Below are positions 46,101-49,060 of a DNA stretch of 64,000 nucleotides, one piece after another. This stretch comes from Formicarius rufipectus (Eukaryota > Chordata > Aves > Passeriformes > Formicariidae). The translations under genes and the position numbers were made by a program. The notes below the pieces were generated by a model that had not been told where the DNA came from, did no database searches, and saw only the letters and a list, made by a program, of their open reading frames with translations. Position 1 is the stretch's first letter; every line of letters starts with the position of its first letter. The DNA lies in NCBI GenBank assembly GCA_013399695.1, contig VXAU01000940.1, positions 145,781 through 209,780 on the forward strand. Reading direction: 5' to 3'.

Positions 46101-46763
46101 GGCAGCTATGTAGAAATAATGGAATTTCTTTTTTTTTTTTTTTTTTAATGCTTGATTTTTTTTGACATTTTCTATGTAAAGAAAAAAGCTACAGAGTAAT
46201 ATAATTGTATGTGGAAAGGCAGTGAGCCCACGGAGCTAAGGCCATCCTGAGGTCTGGTTTAGATTTGCCTCAAGGGATGTGTTTTCCTCAGAGGTTATTT
46301 TTGTCCTGTTCTTTTTCTGTAGGTACATCAACCATTCATGTGCACCCAACTGCGTGGCTGAGGTGGTCACTTTTGAGAGAGGACACAAAATCATCATTAG
46401 CTCCAGCAGAAGAATCCAGAAGGGGGAGGAGGTAGGGCAGGTTTTGACTGTACACATCTCATGCCAAGTCCATCCATCTCTAGATCCTTCCACAATTTCT
46501 GGCCCAAACTTGTCTGTACTGGGGGATGTGACATTTCCCCTCCTCTTTCCTTTAAAATCACACCAGTCCCTAACAGGGCAACCTCTGGTGTGTTTTGCTG
46601 CTTAAACCTGTAGGGAAAACTGTGGCCAATCCTGGTTGGTCCATAACCATTCTCCTTCATCTCCTTCCAGCTTTGCTACGACTATAAGTTTGATTTTGAA
46701 GATGACCAGCACAAGATTCCATGTCACTGTGGAGCTGTAAACTGCCGAAAGTGGATGAACTAG
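835..46763 (+). CDS. KMT2C: KMT2C (MLL3) H3K4 methyltransferase, 3' three-quarters, 35 coding exons
   Basis: This is the spliced coding region of the nuclear SET-domain methyltransferase KMT2C, which in COMPASS-like complexes with WDR5, RBBP5, ASH2L, DPY30, PTIP, PA1 and UTX monomethylates histone H3 lysine 4 at enhancers. I assembled 35 exons by matching AG/GT boundaries to reading phase; every junction is in frame and the last exon ends in TAG at 46761-46763. The exons sum to 10,925 nt, about 3,640 residues, against roughly 4,900 for the whole human protein as I recall it. The window therefore lacks the 5' exons coding for the AT-hook and the N-terminal PHD clusters. Domain order (HMG-like, polyQ, DPY repeats, LxxLL, coiled coil, ePHD, FYRN, FYRC, Win, SET, post-SET) fits the family. 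The DPY...TPRP array and close similarity to human MLL3 favour KMT2C over its paralogue KMT2D. No frameshift or premature stop was seen. Confidence 0.97.
966..2122 (+). other. KMT2C: KMT2C intron
   Basis: AT-rich intron from a GTAAAA donor to a TTCTTTACAG acceptor. I see no further features. Confidence 0.8.
2123..2309 (+). CDS. KMT2C: KMT2C exon w2
   Basis: The 187-nt exon opens with EAFFGKDLLDTSRQ and runs through NFLDPSSDPLLSS to GPQ, leaving one base for the next codon. It lies between TTTACAG and GTATAC. EAFFGKDLLD and FLDPS.DPLLSS are strongly conserved in KMT2C. The segment is acidic and Ser-rich, with no named domain. Confidence 0.95.
2310..7642 (+). other. KMT2C: KMT2C intron, 5.3 kb
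   Basis: Long AT-rich intron between exons w2 and w3. It contains an A/C-rich low-complexity tract near 6075-6178 and a short AATA-rich run near 5148-5162. I recognise no interspersed repeat or coding exon in the remainder. Confidence 0.75.
6075..6178 (+). repeat. A/C-rich low-complexity tract
   Basis: About 100 bases almost devoid of T and G, beginning with several AAAC units and continuing as irregular AAACC and AACC units. It is intronic. Its reverse complement resembles the T/G-rich tracts near 28033 and 56482. Confidence 0.8.
7643..7747 (+). CDS. KMT2C: KMT2C exon w3
   Basis: The 105-nt exon lies between TGCACAG and GTATGT. It reads DDPLADLSEVLNTDDDILG and ILSDDLVKSGDHS, with a split codon at each end. 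The acidic LADxSEVLNTDDDILG segment is highly conserved in KMT2C. No catalytic motif is present; the segment looks like a flexible acidic linker. Confidence 0.95.
7748..9294 (+). other. KMT2C: KMT2C intron
   Basis: AT-rich intron of about 1.5 kb ending in a CCTTCTTCCTTCAG acceptor. I see no repeat family or extra exon. Confidence 0.75.
9295..9432 (+). CDS. KMT2C: KMT2C exon w4
   Basis: The 138-nt exon is bounded by TTCAG and GTAATT. It encodes GLDIGPISDDPSSLPQ followed by NQSSRPLSEEQLDGILSPEL and DKMVTDG, nearly identical to human KMT2C as I recall it. The strong conservation suggests a short interaction segment whose partner I cannot name from sequence. Confidence 0.95.
9608..9640 (+). CDS. 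KMT2C: KMT2C microexon w5 (33 nt)
   Basis: A 33-nt microexon, bounded by TGTCCAG and GTACGT, contributes AILGKLYKIP with split codons at both ends. The 11-codon length keeps the frame whether it is included or skipped. The intron after it is only 83 nt (9641-9723). The peptide matches the human protein, which confirms that it is real. Confidence 0.93.
9724..9840 (+). CDS. KMT2C: KMT2C exon w6
   Basis: The 117-nt exon follows a T-rich tract ending in CAG and stops before GTATGT. It reads ELGGKDVEDLFTAVLSPAA and then a Pro/Gln run (LPQPPPPPQLMSLHSQ). The LGGKDVEDLFTAVLSP block is conserved, while the proline-rich tail varies between species. Confidence 0.95.
9841..11885 (+). other. KMT2C: KMT2C intron
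   Basis: Intron of about 2 kb from a GTATGT donor to a CTTCCTTCCAG acceptor. No repeat family or RNA gene is recognised. Confidence 0.75.
11886..12024 (+). CDS. KMT2C: KMT2C exon w7
   Basis: The exon encodes NAFPRVPLMNGLIGPNPHLP, a Gly-rich stretch (LAAGGGLGTFSPITQQ) and PYPDA, leaving two bases of an Arg codon before GTAAGC. The acceptor is ambiguous: CCAG|GAG|AG allows a start at 11886 or 11889, adding or removing one Gly, both in frame. I chose the first AG after the pyrimidine tract. Confidence 0.93.
12280..12494 (+). CDS. KMT2C: KMT2C exon w8
   Basis: The 215-nt exon is bounded by TTTGGCAG and GTGAGT. It encodes EKNPGFSPMVSDPSSSW, then GEGDTMSNAQRSTLKWEKEE, then GEMATVAPVLYTNINFPNLK ending EEFP. 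The block from DTMSNAQRSTLKWE onward is almost invariant among vertebrate KMT2C proteins and leads directly into the HMG-box-like region. Confidence 0.96.
12611..12684 (+). CDS. KMT2C: KMT2C exon w9, start of HMG-box-like segment
   Basis: The 74-nt exon reads DWATRVKQIAKLWRKASSQE then RAPYV and ends in phase 0 before GTAAGA. The spaced Trp, Lys and Tyr residues are typical of an HMG-box-like helical fold, which continues in the next exon. This domain is shared by KMT2C and KMT2D and is thought to contact DNA or histones. Confidence 0.95.
12685..15246 (+). other. KMT2C: KMT2C intron inside HMG-box-like region
   Basis: Intron of about 2.6 kb separating exons w9 and w10. A pyrimidine-rich stretch lies near 13485-13555. 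I see no repeat family or RNA gene. Confidence 0.75.
15247..15429 (+). CDS. KMT2C: KMT2C exon w10, end of HMG-box-like segment
   Basis: The 183-nt exon (61 codons, phase 0 at both ends) begins QKARDNRAALRINKVQMSND, passes through SMKRQQQQDSIDPSSRLDSE, and ends EHEQEWKFRQ. It closes the HMG-like domain and begins a Lys/Gln/Glu-rich helical stretch. It is nearly identical to human KMT2C. Confidence 0.96.
15430..16051 (+). other. KMT2C: KMT2C intron
   Basis: Intron of about 620 nt. Its acceptor (TTTTAAAACAG) has a short, A-interrupted pyrimidine tract. Nothing else is recognised. Confidence 0.8.
16052..17929 (+). CDS. KMT2C: KMT2C exon w11: polyQ and DPY...TPRP repeat region
   Basis: This is the largest exon in the window (1,878 nt, 626 codons, phase 0 to 0). 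A basic/Gln-rich helix leads into a run of 13 glutamines (16124-16162). Ser/Pro-rich sequence follows, then an array of about 12 degenerate DPYxxPPxTPRP units with weaker relatives (16487-17703). It ends in the conserved TDTQNTMNMSQADTEKLRQ. The repeat array is characteristic of KMT2C and probably disordered. The central part (about 16960-17420) is unusually rich in G, C and CpG compared with its AT-rich surroundings. Retention of the following intron would add about 13 residues before a stop. Confidence 0.97.
16124..16162 (+). repeat. KMT2C: CAG/CAA polyglutamine tract (13 codons)
   Basis: Six CAG, one CAA and six CAG codons, flanked by GAG and TTT, in frame within exon w11. From memory the human tract has about nine glutamines. 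A single CAA interrupts the run near its middle, which usually slows repeat slippage. Confidence 0.97.
16487..17703 (+). repeat. KMT2C: Degenerate DPYxxPPxTPRP coding repeat array
   Basis: In translation, about 12 copies begin with DPY and most continue to TPRP or a close variant (for example DPYAKPPDTPRP, DPYSQPPGTPRP, DPYDQPPMTPRP). They are separated by 0-40 residues. DPF and DLF positions look like decayed copies. The nucleotide sequences differ substantially, so the array is old rather than a recent slippage product. Confidence 0.9.
17930..18942 (+). other. KMT2C: KMT2C intron
   Basis: Intron of about 1 kb with a GTGAGA donor and an AATTTTCTTGAAACAG acceptor. No repeat family is recognised. 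Confidence 0.8.
18943..19268 (+). CDS. KMT2C: KMT2C exon w12
   Basis: The 326-nt exon opens with RQKLREIILQQQQQKKN, a basic/Gln helix continuing from LRQ of the preceding exon. It goes on to RPPPPYPGNIRASVVPPGG, FAVYPKDQRGP and MGMRPHGL, leaving two bases of an Arg codon before GTAAGC. The helix and the PPPPYPGNIR block are conserved, and the Pro/Gly-rich remainder is probably disordered. Confidence 0.96.
19269..20040 (+). other. KMT2C: KMT2C intron
   Basis: Very AT-rich intron of about 770 nt holding an ATT microsatellite near 19805-19820. Nothing else is recognised. Confidence 0.8.
20041..21839 (+). CDS. KMT2C: KMT2C exon w13: acidic KDLD region and LxxLL motifs
   Basis: The 1,799-nt exon completes an Arg codon, then reads YGFPGGGHG through a GC-rich, Pro/Gln-rich part containing NILGQAFIELRHRAPDGR. 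The middle is acidic, with three VKDLD-like units (20661-20735) followed by LDTLDNLETNDPHLDDLL, which contains LDDLL (20810-20824). A Ser/Thr/Pro-rich linker follows. The C-terminal part reads NRERPLLLEEQPLLLQDLLD, containing LQDLL (21740-21754), then RQMQAMIRQRSEPFFPNI. LxxLL motifs can bind nuclear receptors, but use here is inferred. Retaining the following intron would add about 25 residues before a stop. Confidence 0.97.
21840..22896 (+). other. KMT2C: KMT2C intron
   Basis: Intron of about 1.06 kb, GTATGT donor, TTTTTCTCTTACAG acceptor. I see no repeat family. Confidence 0.8.
22897..23008 (+). CDS. KMT2C: KMT2C exon w14
   Basis: The 112-nt exon encodes DFDAITDPIMKAKMVALKGI and NKVMAQSNMGMPPMVMN, leaving two bases of an Arg codon. 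The block is nearly invariant in KMT2C and KMT2D. It starts a long conserved helical region that runs to exon w18. Confidence 0.96.
23009..23979 (+). other. KMT2C: KMT2C intron
   Basis: Intron of about 970 nt from a GTAGGC donor to a TATCAATAG acceptor. No repeat family or RNA gene is recognised. Confidence 0.8.
23980..24058 (+). CDS. KMT2C: KMT2C exon w15
   Basis: The 79-nt exon lies between CAATAG and GTAATG and reads RFPFMGQPVPGAQTNEGQNH then MQQAITQ. RFPFMGQ is conserved; the Gln/Gly-rich tail varies. The next intron is only 115 nt. Confidence 0.94.
24174..24237 (+). CDS. KMT2C: KMT2C exon w16
   Basis: The 64-nt exon encodes DGSLTPQISRPNPPNFGPGF then V and leaves one base of an Asn codon before GTAAGT. 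ISRPNPPNFGPGFV matches human KMT2C exactly as recalled. Confidence 0.95.
24238..26302 (+). other. KMT2C: KMT2C intron
   Basis: Intron of about 2.1 kb with a short CT microsatellite near 25898-25912. Open frames on both strands near 25260-25610 have no recognised similarity. No exon is seen. Confidence 0.75.
26303..26535 (+). CDS. KMT2C: KMT2C exon w17, conserved coiled coil
   Basis: The 233-nt exon reads DSQRKQYEEWLQDTQQLLQM, then QQKYLEEQIGAHRKSKKALS, then AKQRTAKKAGREFPEED and EQQSMVQKQLDQ. It is a strongly helical, probably coiled-coil segment with heptad-like Leu and Gln spacing, nearly invariant in KMT2C and KMT2D. It ends in phase 0 before GTAATC and continues in exon w18. Confidence 0.97.
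27045..27290 (-). repeat. Diverged CR1 LINE fragment
   Basis: The segment has the typical antisense look of an avian CR1 3' end: a 'gatatctggagatcatctag' block, then a glutamine-tRNA-free stretch ending in a 'ttcagttggaatttcatat' block. The order of these blocks places the element on the minus strand. It is heavily diverged, so the edges are approximate. Confidence 0.65.
28033..28092 (+). repeat. T/G-rich low-complexity tract
   Basis: About 60 bases made almost only of T and G (TTTG units with GGGG and T runs). It is intronic and has no coding value. Confidence 0.85.
29501..31162 (+). CDS. KMT2C: KMT2C exon w18: Gln-rich helix, Lys/Arg patch, LxxLL
   Basis: The 1,662-nt exon (554 codons, phase 0 to 0) starts IRKQQKEHAELIEEYRIKQQ, finishing the conserved coiled coil. 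A Pro/Met/Gln-rich part follows, then VEFEDNNPFSESFQER and a charged helix (ERKERLREQQERQRIQLMQE). Further on are SLIQLYSDIIPEEKGKKKRT with a basic KKKK patch, a TP-rich STPHSDITAPSTP stretch, and NELLKHLLKNKKSSSLL containing LKHLL (31031-31045). It ends NPAEGM before GTGAGC. The basic patch is a likely nuclear localisation signal, by inference. Confidence 0.97.
31163..32600 (+). other. KMT2C: KMT2C intron
   Basis: Intron of about 1.4 kb, very AT-rich in its second half. It ends in a 12-T run just before the acceptor TATCCTAG. No repeat family is recognised. Confidence 0.8.
32601..32813 (+). CDS. KMT2C: KMT2C exon w19
   Basis: The 213-nt exon (71 codons, phase 0) encodes TQMQGAFGCGNSQLQ, then ETKKQRNKRAQRTGEKAAPR and SKKRKKEEEEKQAVY, ending FIQLKQ. 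The very basic KKQRNKRAQR and KKRKK clusters fit a bipartite nuclear localisation signal and are conserved in KMT2C. Confidence 0.96.
32814..33256 (+). other. KMT2C: KMT2C intron
   Basis: Intron of 443 nt with a T run near 33151-33164. Nothing else is recognised. Confidence 0.8.
33257..33421 (+). CDS. KMT2C: KMT2C exon w20, candidate cassette exon
   Basis: The 165-nt exon (55 codons, phase 0 at both ends) reads QLSLLPLVEPIIGVSFAHFL, then PYGSGQLNGGNRLVGSFGSA, then DYYSQLIYK. The same peptide occurs in human KMT2C as I recall it. Exons w19, w20 and w21 meet at CAG codons, so skipping joins LKQ to QNNL in frame. The exon is therefore a candidate for alternative inclusion. Confidence 0.93.
33422..34676 (+). 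other. KMT2C: KMT2C intron
   Basis: Intron of about 1.25 kb. I see no repeat family, exon or RNA gene. Confidence 0.8.
34677..34818 (+). CDS. KMT2C: KMT2C exon w21
   Basis: The 142-nt exon encodes QNNLSNPPTPPASLPPTPPP, then VACQKLVNGFATTEELAGKA and GVLGGHD, leaving one base before GTAAGG. The TPP/SLPPTPPP run and GFATTEELAGKAGVL are conserved. An intronic CR1 fragment begins about 44 nt past the donor. Confidence 0.96.
34819..35883 (+). other. KMT2C: KMT2C intron with CR1
   Basis: Intron of about 1.07 kb whose first third is a CR1 fragment. The remainder is AT-rich with nothing recognised. Confidence 0.8.
34862..35215 (-). repeat. CR1 LINE 3' fragment
   Basis: The segment starts with a 'cacagagttggaagggaccc' block and passes through a 'gtcaggtttggtgctgtgac' block and 'gatatccaacctaaacctcc'. 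These are the familiar blocks of an avian CR1 3' end in reverse complement, so the element lies on the minus strand, antisense to KMT2C. Confidence 0.88.
35884..36031 (+). CDS. KMT2C: KMT2C exon w22
   Basis: The 148-nt exon, after GGTTTTAG, reads TKALGPKQFQLPFRPQDDLL, then ARAMAQGPKTVDVPASLPTP and PHNNQEEL. It leaves two bases of an Arg codon before GTAGGT. It is almost identical to the human protein. Confidence 0.96.
36032..36839 (+). other. KMT2C: KMT2C intron
   Basis: Intron of about 800 nt ending TTCTGTTCCAG. No repeat family is recognised. Confidence 0.8.
36840..37018 (+). CDS. KMT2C: KMT2C exon w23
   Basis: The 179-nt exon encodes RVQDHCEDRDTPDSFVPSSS, then PESVVGMEISRYPDLSVVKE and VPSPIIPILPSSTGK. 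The SFVPSSSPESVVG and PSPIIPILPS blocks are conserved in KMT2C and KMT2D. The following intron is 92 nt. Confidence 0.96.
37111..37265 (+). CDS. KMT2C: KMT2C exon w24
   Basis: The 155-nt exon reads GSEAKRNYIKSEPGSGALPG, then SQLGPSQNGPKSGLISVAIT and LHPTAAE. It ends in phase 0 before GTAAAA. SGLISVAITLHPTAAE begins a well-conserved folded block that continues in exon w25. Confidence 0.96.
37448..37700 (+). CDS. KMT2C: KMT2C exon w25
   Basis: The 253-nt exon opens NISGVVAAFSNLLHVRIPNS and YEVSNAPDVP, then EYRQHLLLQGPQAG and SYGLKQPSVPFPANS. It leaves one base before GTGAGT. Together with exon w24 it forms the conserved ITLHPTAAE..VVAAFSNLL..IPNSYEV segment of KMT2C/KMT2D, for which I know no catalytic role. 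Confidence 0.96.
37701..38260 (+). other. KMT2C: KMT2C intron
   Basis: Intron of 560 nt with nothing recognised. Confidence 0.8.
38261..38400 (+). CDS. KMT2C: KMT2C exon w26, first half of cysteine motif
   Basis: The 140-nt exon reads GLAGYKDHSQNMAEGSALRP, then RWCSHCKVVVLGSGVRKSFK and DLPFLKQ, ending in phase 0 before GTCAGT. The WCSHC pair plus the FCSNNC pair in the next exon form a probable zinc-binding motif conserved in KMT2C/KMT2D. Confidence 0.95.
38401..39337 (+). other. KMT2C: KMT2C intron
   Basis: Intron of about 940 nt with nothing recognised. Confidence 0.8.
39338..39442 (+). CDS. KMT2C: KMT2C exon w27, second half of cysteine motif
   Basis: The 105-nt exon (35 codons) reads DSQEGSDKMKDIVFCSNNCF then VLYSAAVQAKNSENK before GTAAGT. 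FCSNNC supplies the second pair of cysteines. The segment before it appears one residue shorter than the human version as I recall it. Confidence 0.95.
39443..41269 (+). other. KMT2C: KMT2C intron
   Basis: Intron of about 1.8 kb. I see no repeat family, RNA gene or additional exon. Confidence 0.75.
41270..42389 (+). CDS. KMT2C: KMT2C exon w28: extended PHD finger and FYRN domain
   Basis: The 1,120-nt exon starts ESVPSLPQSPMKERPPKAFH, then STLDVHCLPQLQEKASPPSS and KVTVKLKPRLKA. From 41699 the cysteines and histidines of an extended PHD finger appear (CCFCHEEGDG, WVHLNCALWS, MKCMFCHKMG, CHRLRCTNIYHFTCA, LCPMHKP, to about 42019), a reader or structural module. FYRN follows (about 42138-42300, RVGSLIFHAVGQLLPQQMQ and FPVGYEASRLYW). 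The exon leaves one base before GTAAAT. Its 3' third (about 42045-42330) is strikingly GC- and CpG-rich. The deduced protein is nearly identical to human KMT2C. Confidence 0.98.
42390..43362 (+). other. KMT2C: KMT2C intron
   Basis: Intron of about 970 nt between FYRN and FYRC coding parts. Nothing is recognised. Confidence 0.8.
43363..43499 (+). CDS. KMT2C: KMT2C exon w29: FYRC domain
   Basis: The 137-nt exon reads GVWDKILEPVASVRKESEML, then QLFPGYLKGEDLFGLTVSAV and ARIAES, ending in phase 0 before GTGAGT. This is the start of FYRC, which pairs with FYRN into one fold; in MLL1 the pair holds the cleaved subunits together. Confidence 0.97.
43658..43788 (+). CDS. KMT2C: KMT2C exon w30: end of FYRC and Win motif
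   Basis: The 131-nt exon reads LPGVEACENYTFRYGRNPLM, then ELPLAINPTGCARAEPKMST and HVK. GCARAEPKM (43745-43771) is the WDR5-interacting Win motif; its Arg inserts into the WDR5 central pocket. The residue after that Arg is Ala here, whereas I recall Ser in human KMT2C and Ala in MLL1. Confidence 0.97.
44064..44232 (+). CDS. KMT2C: KMT2C exon w31: pre-SET linker and SET start
   Basis: The 169-nt exon completes an Arg codon and encodes PHTLNSTSTSKSFQSTVTGE, then LNAPYSKQFVHSKSSQYRKM and KTEWKSNVYLARSRIQ. It ends in phase 0 before GTCAGC. KSNVYLARSRIQ leads into the SET domain and is invariant among MLL-family enzymes. Confidence 0.98.
44233..45130 (+). other. KMT2C: KMT2C intron inside SET region
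   Basis: Intron of about 900 nt, AT-rich at its 5' end. Nothing is recognised. Confidence 0.8.
45131..45247 (+). CDS. KMT2C: KMT2C exon w32: SET domain
   Basis: The 117-nt exon (39 codons, phase 0) reads GLGLYAARDIEKHTMVIEYI then GTIIRNEVANRKEKLYESQ. GLGLYAARDI belongs to the S-adenosylmethionine-binding GxGxx motif of SET enzymes. VIEYIGTIIRNEVANRKEK is the SET-I region. Confidence 0.98.
45248..45805 (+). other. KMT2C: KMT2C intron
   Basis: Intron of 558 nt with a T run near 45486-45498. Nothing else is recognised. Confidence 0.8.
45806..45879 (+). CDS. KMT2C: KMT2C exon w33: SET domain
   Basis: The 74-nt exon reads NRGVYMFRIDNDHVIDATLT then GGPA and leaves two bases of an Arg codon before GTGGGT. 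YMFR.DNDHVIDAT matches the SET-domain substrate channel strand. Human has Met where Ile (FRID) occurs here. Confidence 0.97.
45880..46322 (+). other. KMT2C: KMT2C intron
   Basis: Intron of 443 nt containing a run of about 16 T near 46131-46146. Nothing else is recognised. Confidence 0.8.
46323..46431 (+). CDS. KMT2C: KMT2C exon w34: SET domain NHS motif
   Basis: The 109-nt exon reads RYINHSCAPNCVAEVVTFER then GHKIIISSSRRIQKGEE and ends in phase 0 before GTAGGG. RYINHSCAPNC is the cofactor-binding NHS motif of SET enzymes, intact here. Confidence 0.98.
46671..46763 (+). CDS. KMT2C: KMT2C exon w35: SET end, post-SET, stop
   Basis: The last coding segment (31 codons) reads LCYDYKFDFEDDQHK, then IPCHCGAVNCRKWMN and TAG. 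The YDY motif supplies the catalytic tyrosine region. CHCG and NCR give the post-SET zinc cysteines together with the Cys of NHSCAPNC. The enzyme looks fully active. Confidence 0.98.
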   Translation, partial: LCYDYKFDFEDDQHKIPCHCGAVNCRKWMN

Positions 46764-47511
46764 AATGCATTCCTTGCTGTCTTTGAGGGTTGCTTGTCCC
46801 TAGGAAGAAGTGATTCACATTTTGATTTTGTCGACGGAAAATTGTTGCCTTTTGGAAAGCGGGGAAAAAAAAAATCACTTCTGGAAGTACAGATTTCTAC
46901 ACAAGTATTTAAAAAGAAAAAAAGGAAAAAATAAAATAAAAAAAAAAAAAAAAAGGACAAACCAACAAGCACCAGAAGCAAGCCGGCAAAATCTGAAACT
47001 GACTTTCCAGACACGTGGAGGTTAAACTGAGTTAACAGAACGGTCCAGCACTTTTGTTTTTGAGCTCACTAAGGAGAAACTGTCTAACTTGGGCAAAGAA
47101 CCGCTGGCTGACCTGCAGGAGGGCAGGTGGCCACTATGAATGTAAGACTGAAATCACCAGCGAAAGGGAGAAGTCCAAAGTGCTGGCCACAGCCTTATTT
47201 GATAAAGGGGCAGGCCCTCTAATTAAAGAAAAATTTTAAATAAAAGTAGACACCACTGAACAAGGAATGTACTGAAACGACTTCCTTAGGGATAGAGCTA
47301 AGGGAAAAAAATAACTTGCACTAAAACACATTTAAATACTTGATTCCATGAGTCAGTTTATTGTAGTTTTTGATTTCTGTAAAATAAGAGAACCTTTTTG
47401 TATTTATTATTGAATAAGTGAATGAAGCTATTTTTAAAAAGAAAGTTAGAAGAAAGCCAAGCTGCTGCTGTTACCTGCAGAACTAACAAACTCTGTTACT
47501 TTGTATAAAAG

Positions 47512-47519
47512 TGTAAATA
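47512..47519 (+). promoter_or_regulatory. KMT2C: Pumilio-type response element (UGUAAAUA)
   Basis: An exact match to the PUM consensus UGUANAUA in the KMT2C 3' UTR. Function is inferred from the motif only. Confidence 0.5.
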
Positions 47520-48173
47520 TTTTGAGGAAAAAAAAATACAGTATAAAAATAGTTATTGACCAAATGCTACCAGACTCTGCAGCAGTTCGGGTGCTTATTC
47601 TCAAACGTCGATAGGGATGTTACAATATGATCTCATGTACTCACAGACATGCGATTCCCAGTACAGAATAACCAAAATCTCAGTTTAAAGAGAGAGGGTT
47701 TTGTATGTTTAAAGCAGTCTCAACTGTGGTCTTATGAGAATTTTTTTAAGTAAACCTTAAGCCTGGTAAGGGCGTGTATATTACAACTCTGACTTTTGTA
47801 GATGTTTGGGTAATTTAGATTAATTTTATTTGTATTATATTGTTGCATCCCTATTTCTTAAGTCAGGTTTTTTTGTGCTTACAATTTGTGATAACTGTGA
47901 ATAACTGCTCAAACCACCCAAAATAGAGGCTGGACGGGGGTTTTTTTCTTCAGCAAAAAGTAGTCAAGATTAGGTGACTGTTCAGCCCACATTAAATCAT
48001 GTAAACAGCATAGAATCAGTTGGAGCTTCAGTCTGATGCGATAGCCTTCTTAAAAGGAAAAAAAATTAGGTGTAATGTGCTTGCAGCTGCAGGACTCTGG
48101 CAATAGGGTTTTGGAAAATGTAATTTAAAGATGTGTTTGTATGGATTGTTTTTGTTTACATTTCTTTAAAAAA

Positions 48174-48179
48174 AATAAA
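48174..48179 (+). terminator. KMT2C: Candidate KMT2C poly(A) signal (AATAAA)
   Basis: AATAAA within an A-rich stretch, followed by T/G-rich sequence. It could give a shorter 3' UTR. Confidence 0.45.
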
Positions 48180-48409
48180 CACTGTTTTGTGTTTGCTTGT
48201 AGAAATTTAATCAGCATTTTGAACCAGGTTAGCTTTTTATTTTGTACTTAAAATTCTGGTACTGACACTTCACAGGCTAAATATTAAAAAAAAAAATGAA
48301 GTTTTTTTTTTTGTGTGCACAATTAAAGTGGACTGTAAACTGTTGGTATATTCAGTAATACAGTTCTGAACTTGTAATGTATATGGCATGATGTATTTTT
48401 ATCTTACAG

Positions 48410-48415
48410 AATAAA
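48410..48415 (+). terminator. KMT2C: Candidate KMT2C poly(A) signal (AATAAA)
   Basis: AATAAA followed shortly by a U-rich region and a Pumilio-type site; a plausible intermediate 3' end. Confidence 0.5.
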
Positions 48416-48420
48416 TCAAT

Positions 48421-48428
48421 TGTATATA
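48421..48428 (+). promoter_or_regulatory. KMT2C: Pumilio-type response element (UGUAUAUA)
   Basis: A second match to UGUANAUA, six bases after an AATAAA. It would be included only in transcripts that use the distal poly(A) site. Confidence 0.45.
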
Positions 48429-48663
48429 TTTTTCTCTTGATAAATAGCTGTATTAAATTGTTTCTTGAATATTTTTCTTCTCTTGTATAATATTCCAACA
48501 TCCTACCAGTATTTGTCCTACAGTTTTTTCTGTTCTGTATAATAGTATCTAATGTTGGCAAAAAAAATACAAAAACAACACAAAAAAAAGAATTTTTTGA
48601 AGTATACAGAGTGTTATGGGTTTTGGAATTTGTGGAAACAGATTTAGAAGATCAGCATTTACG

Positions 48664-48669
48664 AATAAA
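48664..48669 (+). terminator. KMT2C: Candidate distal KMT2C poly(A) signal (AATAAA)
   Basis: The last canonical AATAAA of the AT-rich 3' UTR, followed within 40 nt by TGTTGTCATTTG-like U/G-rich sequence. Composition changes sharply just beyond it, which supports this as the main 3' end. Confidence 0.6.
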
Positions 48670-48847
48670 AATATTTTACATCTATAACGTACATCCTCCT
48701 GTTGTCATTTGAGGTGTATTTTCTGCTTCTGCATTTGCCTTACCCCTTCTCCAGTGCAACCAGCACCCTAAATTTCACACTTCCAGACACCATTCCCTGC
48801 ACACTCATGTTTTTCCCAGTAAATCCTCAAATGATGAAGATTCTGCC

Positions 48848-49060
48848 TGTGCTGGTTTTGGCTGGGCTAAAGTTAATTTTCTTTGTTGTAGCTGGTGTGG
48901 TGCCTTCCCAGCTCTGGATTTGGGACGAGGACAGTGTTGCCATCAGGGATGTTTTGTCCCTGCTGAGCAGAACTCACCCAGCCTTGAGGCCAATGAGGGG
49001 GCTGGGGGTGGCCATGGAGCTGGGATGGGCCACAGTCAGGACAGCTGACCCCAACTTCTG
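48848..49060 (+). mobile_element. Diverged ERV LTR-like fragment
   Basis: The segment begins TGTGCTGGTTTTGGCTGGG, then an AAGTTAATTTTCTT block, later GGGATGTTTT..CTGCTGAGCAG, and ends near CAGGACAGCTGACCCCAACTT. This block order is that of a solo LTR family common in passerine and other neoavian genomes, as I remember it. Only part of the LTR is present, with no internal retroviral genes and no obvious second LTR. Target-site duplications were not identified. Confidence 0.6.

Larger units (their letters stand above)
46764..48690 (+). other. KMT2C: KMT2C 3' UTR
   Basis: The sequence after the stop codon is AT-rich and without exons. It contains an A-rich patch (about 46906-46954), two Pumilio-type UGUANAUA sites (47512-47519 and 48421-48428) and several candidate poly(A) signals. 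The 3' end is placed by the last good AATAAA at 48664; the length of about 1.9 kb is inferred. Confidence 0.75.
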
